Shown here piece after piece: positions 9,861 to 18,324 of a stretch of 64,000 nt of DNA. Where the stretch lies: NCBI RefSeq assembly GCF_013408925.1, contig NZ_JACCAB010000001.1, positions 744,001 through 808,000 of the forward strand. The letters run 5' to 3'. Source of the DNA: Pedococcus badiiscoriae (lineage in GTDB: Bacteria > Actinomycetota > Actinomycetes > Actinomycetales > Dermatophilaceae). How positions within the stretch are numbered: the stretch's first letter is position 1; the number at the start of each line of letters is the position of its first letter. The position numbers and the translations under genes are program-made. The notes beneath the pieces were generated by a model, which searched no databases, was not told the DNA's origin, and saw only the letters and a list, made by a program, of their open reading frames with translations.

Positions 9861-10772
9861 TCAGTCCTGACCGGCCAGCGCCGCGATCGCCTCGTCGATG
9901 GCCAGCACTCGCCGGGCCGTGTCGACGTGCAGGTTCTCGATGAGCCGGCCACTGAGCGTGGCGACCCCCTGCCCCTTCGCCTGCGCCGACTCGAAGGCCG
10001 CGATGACCGCGCGCGCGTCGTCGACGGCAGCCGGGCTCGGCGCGAACGTCTCGTTGCACGGGTCGACCTGGCCGGGGTGGATCAGGGTCTTGCCGTCGAA
10101 GCCCAGCTCACGCCCCTGCCTGGCTTCGGCGAGGAACCCGTCGGCGTCCGACACGTCGTTGAAGACGCCGTCCAGGACGGCGACCCCGGCGGCCCGGCCC
10201 GCGAGCAGCACCAGCTGCAGGCTCGTCGAGACCGCGCTGCGCCCGGGGACGAACGACGCCCCGAGCTCCTTGTAGAGGTCGTTGGTGCCGAGGACCAGGC
10301 ACGCCAGGCGGTCGGAGGCGCGGGCGATCTCCTCGGCGTGCAGCACGGCGACGGGCGTCTCGACCATGGCCCACAACCGGGTGTGCGCGGGCGCCCCCGC
10401 CGCGTCCATGGCGGCGACCAGGGCGCGGACCTCGTCGGCCGAGCCGACCTTGGGCACCACGATGCCGTCCGGACCCGCGGCGCACGCGGCCCGCAGGTCG
10501 GCGTCGTGCCACTGGGTGCCGAGGCCGTTGACGCGGATGGTCAGCTCGCGCCGGCCGTACTCGCCGGACCGCACGGCGGCACAGGCGTTCTCCCGGGCCT
10601 GGTCCTTGGCGTCGGGCGCCACCGCGTCCTCGAGGTCGAGGATCAGGGCGTCGACCGGCAGGGTCTTGGCCTTGGCCAGCGCCCGCTCGTTCGACGACGG
10701 CATGTACAGGACCGAACGACGAGGCCGGTATGCCGGTGCGCCGGCGTCGTGCACCCCGGCCACGTCAGGCAC
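9861..10772 (-). CDS. HpcH/HpaI aldolase, CitE-like CoA-ester lyase
   Basis: About 303 residues, a TIM-barrel lyase of the citrate lyase beta family. Motifs are [25 protein letters not shown] with the metal-binding acids, [30 protein letters not shown] and [12 protein letters not shown]. Family members cleave citryl-, malyl- or citramalyl-CoA-type substrates; which one is not visible. It overlaps the neighbouring paralogue by 8 bp if the GTG at 10772 is used; GTGs at 10763 and 10754 or an ATG at 10805 are possible. Being paired with a second lyase recalls the malyl-CoA lyase/thioesterase pairs of the ethylmalonyl-CoA pathway, but no other gene of that pathway is here. Confidence 0.8.
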   Translation of the reverse strand: MPDVAGVHDAGAPAYRPRRSVLYMPSSNERALAKAKTLPVDALILDLEDAVAPDAKDQARENACAAVRSGEYGRRELTIRVNGLGTQWHDADLRAACAAGPDGIVVPKVGSADEVRALVAAMDAAGAPAHTRLWAMVETPVAVLHAEEIARASDRLACLVLGTNDLYKELGASFVPGRSAVSTSLQLVLLAGRAAGVAVLDGVFNDVSDADGFLAEARQGRELGFDGKTLIHPGQVDPCNETFAPSPAAVDDARAVIAAFESAQAKGQGVATLSGRLIENLHVDTARRVLAIDEAIAALAGQD

Positions 10773-11856
10773 CGTCGCCGTCGCCGGGAGCCGGCTGCTC
10801 GGCATACAGGGCGGCCAGCTGGGGGTCGGTGGCCGCGAGGCGTTCGGCGAGCTCGAGCATCACCCGGCACTGCTTGAGCGACGCGTCGTCCTCCATCTTG
10901 CCGTCGAGCATGACCGCGCCCGTGCCGTCGCCCATCGCCTCGACGACGCGGCGCGCGTGCGCGACGTCCTCGGCCGAGGGGCTGAAGACCCGCTTCGCGA
11001 TCTCGACCTGCACGGGGTGCAGCGACCACGTGCCGACGCAGCCGAGCAGGAAGGCGTTGCGGAACTGGTCCTCGCACGCGACGACGTCGGCGATGTCCCC
11101 GAACGGGCCGTAGTACGGGAAGATCCCGTGCATCGCGCAGGCGTCGACCATCCGCGCGATCGTGTAGTGCCACAGGTCCTGCTGGTAGGTCGTGCGCGGA
11201 GCGTGCACCGCGTCCTCGACACCCTCCGGCGGGTCCTGGCGCACGAGGTAGCCGGGGTGGCCGCCGCCCACCCGGGTCGTCTTCATGCGGCGGTCTGCGG
11301 CGAGGTCGGCCGGGCCGAGGGAGAGTCCCTGCATGCGAGGGCTGGCCCCGGCGATGGCCTCGACGTTCGCCACGCCGCGCGCGGTCTCGAGGATGGCGTG
11401 CACGAGGATCGGGCGCTGGAGCCCGGCACGGGCCTCGAGCTGGGCCAGCAGCCGGTCGACGTAGTGGATGTCCTCGGGCCCCTGCACCTTCGGGACCATG
11501 ACGACGTCGAGCTTGTCGCCGATCTCGGTCACCAGCGTGGTGAGGTCGTCGAGCACCCACGGGCTGTCGAGGGCGTTGACGCGGGACCACAGCTGGGTCG
11601 ACTCACCGAAGTCCGTGGCCCGTGCGATCTGGACGAGCCCTGCCCGTGCGGCCTCCTTGCGGTCGGCCTTGACGGCGTCCTCGAGGTTGCCCAGCAGCAC
11701 GTCGACGGTGCCGACCATGGCCGGCACCTTGGCCGCCATCTTCTCGTTGCTCGGGTCGAAAAAGTGGATGACCCGCGACGGCCGCGCGGGCACCTGGGTG
11801 AGAGGGGCCGGGGCACCCACGGCCAGGGGGGCGAAGAAGTCCTTGGGGCTGCGCAC
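10765..11856 (-). CDS. HpcH/HpaI aldolase/malyl-CoA lyase-like protein
   Basis: A 363-residue member of the CitE/malyl-CoA lyase family, longer than its partner. Motifs are [56 protein letters not shown] and [14 protein letters not shown]. The segment [14 protein letters not shown] matches the C-terminal signature. The two lyases overlap and are co-transcribed from the minus strand, so they probably serve one route of CoA-ester breakdown. Substrate assignment (malyl-CoA, methylmalyl-CoA or citramalyl-CoA) is open. The 51 bp before the start is shared with the divergent gene at 11908. Confidence 0.8.
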   Translation of the reverse strand: MRSPKDFFAPLAVGAPAPLTQVPARPSRVIHFFDPSNEKMAAKVPAMVGTVDVLLGNLEDAVKADRKEAARAGLVQIARATDFGESTQLWSRVNALDSPWVLDDLTTLVTEIGDKLDVVMVPKVQGPEDIHYVDRLLAQLEARAGLQRPILVHAILETARGVANVEAIAGASPRMQGLSLGPADLAADRRMKTTRVGGGHPGYLVRQDPPEGVEDAVHAPRTTYQQDLWHYTIARMVDACAMHGIFPYYGPFGDIADVVACEDQFRNAFLLGCVGTWSLHPVQVEIAKRVFSPSAEDVAHARRVVEAMGDGTGAVMLDGKMEDDASLKQCRVMLELAERLAATDPQLAALYAEQPAPGDGDGA

Positions 11857-11907
11857 GCGGCGACGCTAGCAGCGACAGTCGTGCGGCGGTTATGACACAG
11901 TTCACGT

Positions 11908-12528
11908 GTGACCGAGTCCGCGCGAGAGCCCGTGGCGACGACGCCCGCCAGCCGCCAGGACCCGCCCGTCACGGCGCAGCCGTCCGTCACCGAGCAGCCG
12001 CCCGTCACCGCGCCGCTGAACGTCACCGCCCTGTTCGCCGAGGCCGCCACCAAGTCGGGGCTGATGTGGGTGCAGCCGCCGGACGACCGCGCCTGGCCGT
12101 TCTGGCACGCCTGGGCCGACGAGACCGTGTACGTCGTGTCGGGTCCCGGCGAGCAGACGTTGCCGTGGCTGCCCGAGCAGGTCCGGCTGATCCTGCGCAG
12201 CAAGGACACCGGCGGCCGGCTGCTGACCGTGCAGGCGACCGTGCGCGAGATCGGGCCGGGCGACGACAGCTGGGCCGCGGCCACGGAGGCGCTCAAGGCC
12301 GGGCGCCTCAACGCGCCGCAGGACGCGCTCGAGCGGTGGTCCCGCGAGTGCACCGTACGAGCCCTGAAGCCTTTCGGCGCGCCACTCGAGGCGCCCGGTT
12401 CCTACCCCACGACGTCGGGTGCGGCCCCCGTGCCGCCGAGCGATGCGACCACGGCCACCTGGCGCCCGTGGCACTGGCGCGGGCGACCGCGCCGACGGCG
12501 CGGGAACCGCCTCCCCGACGACGGCTGA
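11908..12528 (+). CDS. Conserved actinobacterial protein of unknown function
   Basis: A 206-residue soluble protein starting with GTG. Residues 1-35 are Pro/Thr/Val-rich and look disordered, with repeats of the type QPSVTEQPPVTAP. The folded middle (about 40-155) contains GLMWVQPPDDRAWPFWHAW and TVYVVSGPGEQTLPWL, reminiscent of flavin-reductase-like split barrels, though I cannot confirm this. The C-terminus is basic (WRGRPRRRRGNR). It is the first of a plus-strand run with the MgtE-like protein, DUF1003 protein and Mrp. CACAGT, 6 nt before the start, may be a weak -10 of a leaderless mRNA. Confidence 0.6.
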   Translation: MTESAREPVATTPASRQDPPVTAQPSVTEQPPVTAPLNVTALFAEAATKSGLMWVQPPDDRAWPFWHAWADETVYVVSGPGEQTLPWLPEQVRLILRSKDTGGRLLTVQATVREIGPGDDSWAAATEALKAGRLNAPQDALERWSRECTVRALKPFGAPLEAPGSYPTTSGAAPVPPSDATTATWRPWHWRGRPRRRRGNRLPDDG

Positions 12529-12537
12529 CCAGCCGGA

Positions 12538-12543
12538 TAGCCT
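12538..12543 (+). promoter_or_regulatory. -10 hexamer TAGCCT of a probable leaderless mRNA
   Basis: TAGCCT ends 6 nt before the GTG at 12550; no Shine-Dalgarno sequence fits between. Confidence 0.45.
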
Positions 12544-12549
12544 TGCCAC

Positions 12550-13824
12550 GTGAGCACTCCGTCGCGCGTCTTCGTCGGCCGCCTGGTCAGCCTGAGCGTG
12601 TTCGACCCGCTCGGCGACCCGGTCGGTCGGGTCCGCGACGTCGTCGTCACGTTCGGGGCCTCGCGCCGCCGACCCCGCATCATCGGCCTGGTGGTCGAGG
12701 TGCCGGGCCGCCGGCGCGTGTTCGTGCCGATGACCCGGGTGACCTCGGTCGACGGCGGCCAGGTCATCACGACCGGTCTGGTCAACATGCGGCGTTTCGA
12801 GCAGCGCACCAACGAGGTGCTGGTGATGGCCGAGATCCTCGAGCGACCGGTCACCGTCAACGACCCCGAGGGTCCCTACGAGGCCACCGTCGAGGACGTC
12901 GCCATCGAGCGCGAGCGCAGCCGCGACTGGGCCATGTCCAAGGTCTACGTGCGCCGCGGTTCCGCGCGCGGCACGCTGGGTCCGTTCCGGCGGCGCCGCG
13001 GCGCCACGGCGCTCGTCCCCGTCGAGGACGTCACCGGCATCCACCAGTCCACGGCCGGGCAGTCGGCCGCGATGCTGCTCGAGACCTATGACGACCTGAA
13101 GTCCGCCGACCTCGCCGACGTCATCCACGACCTGTCGCCCAAGCGTCGCGCCGAGGTGGCCGAGGCGATGGCCGACGACAAGCTGGCCGACGTCCTCGAG
13201 GAGCTGCCGGAGGACGACCAGGTCGAGATCCTCGAGACGCTGCCGGTGGAACGGGCCGCCGACGTCCTCGAGGCGATGGAACCCGACGACGCGACCGACC
13301 TGCTCCACAACCTCACTGCCGAGAAGCAGGAGGAGCTGCTCCAGCTCATGGAGCCCGACGAAGCCGCCGACCTGCGCCGACTGCTCACCTACGACGAGGA
13401 GTCGGCGGGCGGCATGATGACGACCGAGCCGGTCATCCTCGGTCCGGAGGCCTCCATCGCCGAGGCCCTGGCGGTGGTGCGCCGAGTCGAGCTGTCGCCG
13501 GCGCTGGCCTCCACCGTCTACGTCTGCCGGACCCCGCACGAGACCCCCACCGGCAAGTACCTCGGCATGGTCCACATCCAGCGGTTGCTGCGCGAGCCAC
13601 CCCACGGCGCGGTCGGCAGCATCCTCGACAAGGAGATCGAGCCGCTGCATGCCGACGCCCCGCTGGGGAAGGTCACGCGGATGCTGGCGACCTACAACCT
13701 GGTCGGGGTCCCGGTGGTGGACGGCGACGGCCGGCTCATCGGCGCGGTCACGGTCGACGACGTGCTCGACCACATCCTGCCCGACGACTGGCGCGAGGAG
13801 CGCCACGAGGTGACCCATGGCTGA
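12550..13824 (+). CDS. MgtE N-domain/CBS protein with N-terminal PRC-barrel, no channel domain
   Basis: A 424-residue soluble protein. Residues 1-160 look like one or two PRC-barrel units (FDPLGDPVGRVRDVVV, IGLVVEVPGR). Residues 175-290 are the MgtE N-terminal superhelical domain with repeats such as LADVIHDLSP, LADVLEELPE and ADVLEAMEPD. Residues 300-420 hold two CBS motifs (GGMMTTEPVIL, VGVPVVDGDGRLIGAV). In MgtE these regions sense Mg2+ and gate the pore, but the five-helix channel is missing here. Start GTG. It overlaps the DUF1003 membrane protein by 8 bp, which may be its partner; that is inference. A similar protein lies near mrp in mycobacteria. Confidence 0.85.
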   Translation: MSTPSRVFVGRLVSLSVFDPLGDPVGRVRDVVVTFGASRRRPRIIGLVVEVPGRRRVFVPMTRVTSVDGGQVITTGLVNMRRFEQRTNEVLVMAEILERPVTVNDPEGPYEATVEDVAIERERSRDWAMSKVYVRRGSARGTLGPFRRRRGATALVPVEDVTGIHQSTAGQSAAMLLETYDDLKSADLADVIHDLSPKRRAEVAEAMADDKLADVLEELPEDDQVEILETLPVERAADVLEAMEPDDATDLLHNLTAEKQEELLQLMEPDEAADLRRLLTYDEESAGGMMTTEPVILGPEASIAEALAVVRRVELSPALASTVYVCRTPHETPTGKYLGMVHIQRLLREPPHGAVGSILDKEIEPLHADAPLGKVTRMLATYNLVGVPVVDGDGRLIGAVTVDDVLDHILPDDWREERHEVTHG

Positions 13825-14386
13825 GCGCGACCGCTGGATGGCCAGCAACAGGCTGGACCAGCCCCGCGAGGCCCGCCGCCCTCTGCTGCCCCGACCCGTC
13901 CTGAGCCAGGAGACGTTCGGCCGGTGGAGCGAGGAGTTCGCGCGCTTCATGGGGACGGCGAACTTCCTGATCGCCATGACGGTCTTCGTGGGGCTCTGGG
14001 TGGGGTGGAACGTCGTCTCGCCGCAGGCCCTGCGTTTCGACAACTACCCGTTCATCTTCCTCACGCTGATGCTCAGCCTGCAGGCGTCGTATGCCGCGCC
14101 GCTGATCCTGCTCGCGCAGAACCGCCAGGCCGACCGCGACCGCGTGGCCCTCGAACAGGACCGGGCCCGCGACGAACGCAACCTCGCCGACACCGAGTAC
14201 CTCACCCGCGAGGTGGCCTCGCTGCGCCACGCCATGGGTGACGCCGTCACCCGCGACTTCCTGCGCTCCGAGCTGCGAGGCCTGCTCGAGGAGCTCGAGG
14301 ACCGCGCGCTCGAGGTCCGGCGACGTGAGGCAGATGACAGCGTGAGCGGCGCCACCGGTTCTTCGAAGGACCTGGGCGCGACCTAG
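13817..14386 (+). CDS. DUF1003 family membrane protein
   Basis: A 189-residue protein with a short basic N-terminus, two membrane helices at about 48-68 and 76-96 (NFLIAMTVFVGLWVGWN and PFIFLTLMLSLQASYAAPLI) and a long charged, coiled-coil-like C-terminal tail. AAPLILLAQNRQADRDR is the DUF1003 hallmark. The role is unknown. Its 8-bp overlap with the MgtE-like soluble protein suggests joint function, perhaps in divalent ion handling; this is inference. A GTATGCCG motif lies inside at 14089-14096. Confidence 0.85.
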   Translation: MAERDRWMASNRLDQPREARRPLLPRPVLSQETFGRWSEEFARFMGTANFLIAMTVFVGLWVGWNVVSPQALRFDNYPFIFLTLMLSLQASYAAPLILLAQNRQADRDRVALEQDRARDERNLADTEYLTREVASLRHAMGDAVTRDFLRSELRGLLEELEDRALEVRRREADDSVSGATGSSKDLGAT

Positions 14387-14389
14387 CAT
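14384..14389 (+). promoter_or_regulatory. -10 hexamer TAGCAT of a probable leaderless mrp mRNA
   Basis: TAGCAT overlaps the DUF1003 stop codon and ends 6 nt before the ATG at 14396. A GGGGG stretch lies too close to the ATG to be a good ribosome site. Confidence 0.5.
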
Positions 14390-14395
14390 GGGGGC

Positions 14396-15553
14396 ATGTC
14401 CCCCAGCCCGACCGACGCTCCCGCCGCGGTGACCGACGACGCGCTCCACCAGGCGCTCACGACCGTCATCGACCCCGAGATCCGCAAGCCGGTCACCGAG
14501 CTCGGCATGGTCGAGAGCGTCGCTGTCGACGAGGCCGGGCGGGTGTCCGTCACCATCCTGCTGACCGTCTCGGGCTGCCCGATGAAGGACACCCTCACCA
14601 AGGACACCACCGCAGCCCTCGCCCAGGTGCCGGGGGTGACCGCCGTCGACGTCACCCTGGGGGTGATGAGCGACGAGCAGCGGGTCGCCCTGCGCACCCA
14701 GCTGCGGGGCGGGAACGCCGAGCGGGAGATCCCCTTCGCCAAGCCCGGTTCGCTCACCCGCGTGTACGCCGTCGCGTCCGGCAAGGGCGGGGTCGGCAAG
14801 TCCTCGATCACCGTGAACCTCGCGGCGTCCCTGGCGCAGAGCGGGCTGCGAGTGGGAGTGGTGGACGCCGACGTCTACGGCTTCTCGGTGCCGCGCATGC
14901 TCGGGGTGGAGCACCGGCCGACGCAGGTCGACGACATGATCCTGCCCCCGATCGCGCACGAGGTGAAGGTCATCTCGATCGGCATGTTCGTGCCCGGCAA
15001 CCAGCCGGTCGTCTGGCGGGGACCGATGCTGCACCGCGCACTCCAGCAGTTCCTCGGGGACGTGTTCTGGGGCGACCTCGACGTGCTGCTGCTCGACCTG
15101 CCGCCCGGCACGGGAGACATCGCCATCTCCGTCGCCCAGCTGATCCCCAACGCCGAGATCCTCGTCGTGACCACTCCGCAGCAGGCCGCCGCCGAGGTGG
15201 CCGAGCGCGCGGGATCCATTGCGCTGCAGACCCATCAGCGCATCGTCGGCGTGATCGAGAACATGTCGTGGCTCGAGCTGCCCGACGGCTCCCGTCAGGA
15301 GATCTTCGGTGCGGGCGGTGGCCAGGCCGTGGCAGAGTCGCTCACCCGGGCCGTCGGCGCGCAGGTGCCCCTGCTCGGCCAGATCCCCCTCGACACCAAC
15401 CTGCGCGAGGGTGCCGACCACGGCACGCCGGTCGTCCTCCGCAACCCCGAGTCCCCGGCCGCTGTGTCGCTGCGCGCCATCGCCCGTGGTCTGGGGACCC
15501 GCTCGCGCGGGCTCGCTGGTCGCTCACTCGGGCTGTACCCCGTCGGCCGCTGA
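14396..15553 (+). CDS. mrp: Mrp/NBP35-family ATP-binding Fe-S carrier protein
   Basis: A 385-residue protein. Residues 10-90 are a MIP18-like domain (VIDPEIRKPVTELGMV, SGCPMKDTL) and 115-370 the P-loop ATPase with the deviant Walker A SGKGGVGKSS, Walker B region LLLDLPPGTGD and VTTPQQAAAEVAERAG. Mrp/ApbC proteins carry or load Fe-S clusters. The CPxC pair common near ENMSW in enterobacterial ApbC is absent here (the sequence reads ENMSWLELPDGSRQEIF). That absence may be normal for the actinobacterial group. It ends a plus-strand run and is followed at once by a long hairpin. Confidence 0.9.
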   Translation: MSPSPTDAPAAVTDDALHQALTTVIDPEIRKPVTELGMVESVAVDEAGRVSVTILLTVSGCPMKDTLTKDTTAALAQVPGVTAVDVTLGVMSDEQRVALRTQLRGGNAEREIPFAKPGSLTRVYAVASGKGGVGKSSITVNLAASLAQSGLRVGVVDADVYGFSVPRMLGVEHRPTQVDDMILPPIAHEVKVISIGMFVPGNQPVVWRGPMLHRALQQFLGDVFWGDLDVLLLDLPPGTGDIAISVAQLIPNAEILVVTTPQQAAAEVAERAGSIALQTHQRIVGVIENMSWLELPDGSRQEIFGAGGGQAVAESLTRAVGAQVPLLGQIPLDTNLREGADHGTPVVLRNPESPAAVSLRAIARGLGTRSRGLAGRSLGLYPVGR

Positions 15554-15559
15554 CCTCTC

Positions 15560-15611
15560 CTCGGTCGATGTAAGAACGCCGGGAAGTCCCGGTGTCTTTA
15601 CATCGACCGAG
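15560..15611. terminator. 52-nt imperfect palindrome between convergent mrp and tatB
   Basis: A 14-bp perfect outer stem pairs 15560-15573 (CTCGGTCGATGTAA) with 15598-15611; a second inner stem uses CCGGGA and TCCCGG. It begins 6 nt after the mrp stop and ends 27 nt before the tatB stop, the position of a bidirectional terminator. There is no run of T. Confidence 0.7.
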
Positions 15612-15638
15612 ATGGGGGAGACAGGGGTGGCGGTGGCG

Positions 15639-15989
15639 TCAGGTGGCGTCGTCGTCGAACGGTGTCGGCTTGGCCGCGTCGAAGCCGCGCGCGCCCGCTG
15701 CGAAGCTCGAACCCATGCCCTCAGGCTGGACGGGCGTCGGGTCGAGCAGGGCCTCGCGGACGATGCGGCGCGGGTCGTACTGCCGGGGGTCGTACTGACG
15801 CCAGTCGATGTCGTCGAACTCCGGCCCCATCTGCTCGCGCAGCTGGCCCTTCGCGCCCTCGGCCATGGCCCGCGCCTGGCGGACGAACTGGGCGAGCTTC
15901 GCGGCATACTCGGGCAGCCGTTCCGGGCCGAGGATGACCACGGCCAGCACGATGAGTGCGATGAACTCCCAGCCGTTGACGCCCGCCAT
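15639..15989 (-). CDS. tatB: Twin-arginine translocase subunit TatB
   Basis: A 116-residue membrane protein. A single N-terminal helix (WEFIALIVLAVVILGPERLP) is followed by an amphipathic helix (EYAAKLAQFVRQARAMAEGA) and a hydrophilic tail, the TatA/B layout. The GPERLP motif and the MGPEFDDIDWRQYDPR stretch mark the actinobacterial TatB type. The tail has a tandem QYDPRQYDPRR repeat. With TatC it binds twin-arginine signals. It is last in the sigE-rseA-htrA-tatB cluster, an order also known from mycobacteria, linking Tat export with envelope stress. Confidence 0.9.
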   Translation of the reverse strand: MAGVNGWEFIALIVLAVVILGPERLPEYAAKLAQFVRQARAMAEGAKGQLREQMGPEFDDIDWRQYDPRQYDPRRIVREALLDPTPVQPEGMGSSFAAGARGFDAAKPTPFDDDAT

Positions 15990-16003
15990 GTCAGCCCCCG
16001 CCG

Positions 16004-17695
16004 CTACTTGCCCGAGCCGGACAACGTGAGGGTGACCGTGATCGTCTGGCTCCCGCGGCGGACCTTCATGGAGACGGAGTCGCCGACGCTCTTGGCACGG
16101 ATCGCCACCACGAGGTTGTCGGGGTCGGTCACCCGACGGCCGTCGAACTCGATGATCACGTCGCCGGCCTTGATCCCCGCCTTGGCCGCCGGGCCGTTGG
16201 GGTCGACCGGAGGCCCGCTGTCACTGCTGGCCTTGGGCAGGATGCGCACCCCGTCACCGGTGTAGGCCCGGTCCAGCACCACACCGATCACCGGATGCTG
16301 GGCGGAACCCGTCTTGATCAGCTGCTCGGCCGTCTTCACGACCTGGTCGCTCGGGATGGAGAAGCCGACGCCGATGTTGCCGGACTGGGTGTCGGTCGTC
16401 CCGGGGACCCGCGCGATGGCCGAGTTCACGCCGATGACCTGGCCGGACATGTTGAGCAGAGGACCGCCGCTGTTGCCCGGGTTGATCGCCGCGTCGGTCT
16501 GGATCGCGTTGATGAAGGACTGCTGGTTGCCGTCCCCACCGGGACTCACCGGTCGGTTGAGGGCGCTGACGATGCCGCTGGTCACGGTGGACTCGAGGCC
16601 CAGAGGGGCGCCGACGGCGATGACCGGGTCCCCCACCACGACGTCCTTGGACGAGCCCATGACGAGCGGCACCAGGTCGGTGCGGTTGGTCTTGAGCACG
16701 GCCAGGTCGTACGACCCGTCACGACCGGCGATCGTCGCGCCGATCTCGGTGCCGTTGGACAGCTCCACCTTGATGGTGCCCCCGTTGGCGGCACTCGCGA
16801 CCACGTGGTTGTTGGTGATGATGTGCCCGTCCCGGTCGAGCACGAAGCCCGAGCCGGTGCCTCCGCCGTCGGCGCCGGTGACCTTGATCGTCACGACGCT
16901 GGGGAGCGCCTTGGCCGCGATGTTGGCGATCGAGCCCTCGGGCCGCGACGTGGCTCCGACCCCGGCGCGCGGGATCGAGGAGGGGGTCCGGTCCACCGAG
17001 CTGAAGTCCAGCCTCCCGGTCGCCCCGAGCCACCCGCCGAACACGCCGCCGAGCCCGGCAGCGACAAGGGCCGAGATGGCGGCGACCGCGACCAGGGCGC
17101 CCCAGCCGGGGCCTTTCTGCAGCGGCGCGGTGGCCTCCGGCGGCCGGTGACCGACCCAGGGTGCCGGCGCGCCGGCATACCCCGCATCGGCGGTGGAGGC
17201 GGAGATCGGGTCCCAGCCCTGCCCGGCCGGCACGGCAGGGGCGATGGACGGGTATGCCGGGGAGCCACCGGGGTCTGAACGGTACCCGGTCGCCGAGGCG
17301 CCGTGGGTGGGGGTGCCGGGAGCCTGCGCAGTGTCCCCGGGCCAGCCGGTCGGCTCCGCGGCCCACACAGGGTCCACGCCCGCAGCACCGACGGGGGCGG
17401 GATCGACCGGGGCGGGATCGACGTGGGCGGGATCGACGTGGGCGGACGACGCCGCCGCAGAGGCGGGTGCGCCCGCTGCTGCGCCGGGGGCGCCGTGGAG
17501 CTCCTGGGTCTGCGACAGGTCCACCGGTTGGGTGTGCTCGCCGGCGCCGCGCGGGGGTGCCCACGGGTCCCAGGCCGACCCAGCCACGGGATCGGTCGAC
17601 CCGCCCTCGGGGTCAACCGACCCACCCGGGGTCGGTTGGCCGGGGTCGGCGGAGACTGGCTGGTCAGGGCCCGCCGGGTCTCGCTCGTCGCTCAT
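16004..17695 (-). CDS. htrA: HtrA/DegP-like membrane serine protease with PDZ domain
   Basis: A 563-residue protein. Residues 1-195 are a Pro/Ala/Gly-rich cytoplasmic region with a VDPA-type pentapeptide repeat near 86-104. One membrane helix spans about 199-223. The extracytoplasmic trypsin-like domain has the triad His297 (TNNHVV), Asp330 (YDLAVLK) and Ser409 (PGNSGGPL). A PDZ domain covers about 465-560 (VIIEFDGRRVTDPDNL). It degrades or refolds damaged envelope proteins. The start overlaps the stop of the anti-sigma gene by 4 bp, so it belongs to the SigE operon and should be induced by envelope stress. Confidence 0.95.
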   Translation of the reverse strand: MSDERDPAGPDQPVSADPGQPTPGGSVDPEGGSTDPVAGSAWDPWAPPRGAGEHTQPVDLSQTQELHGAPGAAAGAPASAAASSAHVDPAHVDPAPVDPAPVGAAGVDPVWAAEPTGWPGDTAQAPGTPTHGASATGYRSDPGGSPAYPSIAPAVPAGQGWDPISASTADAGYAGAPAPWVGHRPPEATAPLQKGPGWGALVAVAAISALVAAGLGGVFGGWLGATGRLDFSSVDRTPSSIPRAGVGATSRPEGSIANIAAKALPSVVTIKVTGADGGGTGSGFVLDRDGHIITNNHVVASAANGGTIKVELSNGTEIGATIAGRDGSYDLAVLKTNRTDLVPLVMGSSKDVVVGDPVIAVGAPLGLESTVTSGIVSALNRPVSPGGDGNQQSFINAIQTDAAINPGNSGGPLLNMSGQVIGVNSAIARVPGTTDTQSGNIGVGFSIPSDQVVKTAEQLIKTGSAQHPVIGVVLDRAYTGDGVRILPKASSDSGPPVDPNGPAAKAGIKAGDVIIEFDGRRVTDPDNLVVAIRAKSVGDSVSMKVRRGSQTITVTLTLSGSGK

Positions 17696-18324
17696 GGAGA
17701 CGATTGTGCCGAACGACCGCGGACTGTGCCCACGGCGGGTGTCACCCTGGTCGCGAACGCGGCTGCGCCGAGCCCGGGAACGGTGAAGGAGGCGTTGGCG
17801 TACCCGGGTGTCGACGGCCTGGCTCGTTGCACGGCCGGAGCGGCGGGCGGGTTGGTCGGGCCGACGCCACCCGTGACGACCAGGCTGAGCGCGGCGGCTG
17901 CTGTCGCCCCTGCGGCGAGACCGGCGTAGACGGTCGCTCGACCCGCGGAGCGGTGCTGGGCCGGGGCACCCCGGTCGACGACGCGCACCGGTGCCACCGG
18001 GATGGGCGGCAGCATGGGGCGGCGGGTGGGCGCGCTGCCGTCAGGAGCGCGGTCCGAGGTCTGGGCGCCCAGGGCGAGGAGCATGCCCCGCAGGTCGCCT
18101 GGCACGGGCGAGCCGAGGGAGGACCGCAGCGCGGCGAGCACCCGGCGCTCCTCCTCGACGGCACCGCGGCAGCACTGGCAGACGACGAGGTGACGATCCC
18201 AGCGCAGCAGGGTCGCATCGTCCATGGCGCGGTCGGCGTAGGCCGTCAGCTGGTCACCGAGGCAGCGGCCACGTCCCCCCGCGAGGGCCGCACCCGGCAT
18301 ACCTGCCCACAGGGGGCGCGTCAT
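17692..18324 (-). CDS. rseA: Zinc-binding anti-sigma factor of SigE (RseA-like)
   Basis: A 210-residue protein. The ATG overlaps the sigma factor stop (ATGA, 18321-18324). The zinc anti-sigma motif HxxxCxxC is His45-LVV-Cys49-QC-Cys52, in an N-terminal zf-HC2 domain that would hold SigE. A hydrophobic stretch near residues 130-150 ([20 protein letters not shown]) suggests a membrane anchor, followed by a Pro-rich outer part. In this layout stress leads to loss of the anti-sigma and release of SigE. The frame remains open upstream, but that stretch overlaps the sigma gene and is only composition. Confidence 0.88.
   Translation of the reverse strand: MTRPLWAGMPGAALAGGRGRCLGDQLTAYADRAMDDATLLRWDRHLVVCQCCRGAVEEERRVLAALRSSLGSPVPGDLRGMLLALGAQTSDRAPDGSAPTRRPMLPPIPVAPVRVVDRGAPAQHRSAGRATVYAGLAAGATAAAALSLVVTGGVGPTNPPAAPAVQRARPSTPGYANASFTVPGLGAAAFATRVTPAVGTVRGRSAQSSP

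Noticed and set aside
11902..14043. 713-codon minus-strand open frame
   Set aside because: Antisense to the MgtE-like and neighbouring genes; composition-driven, no motif.
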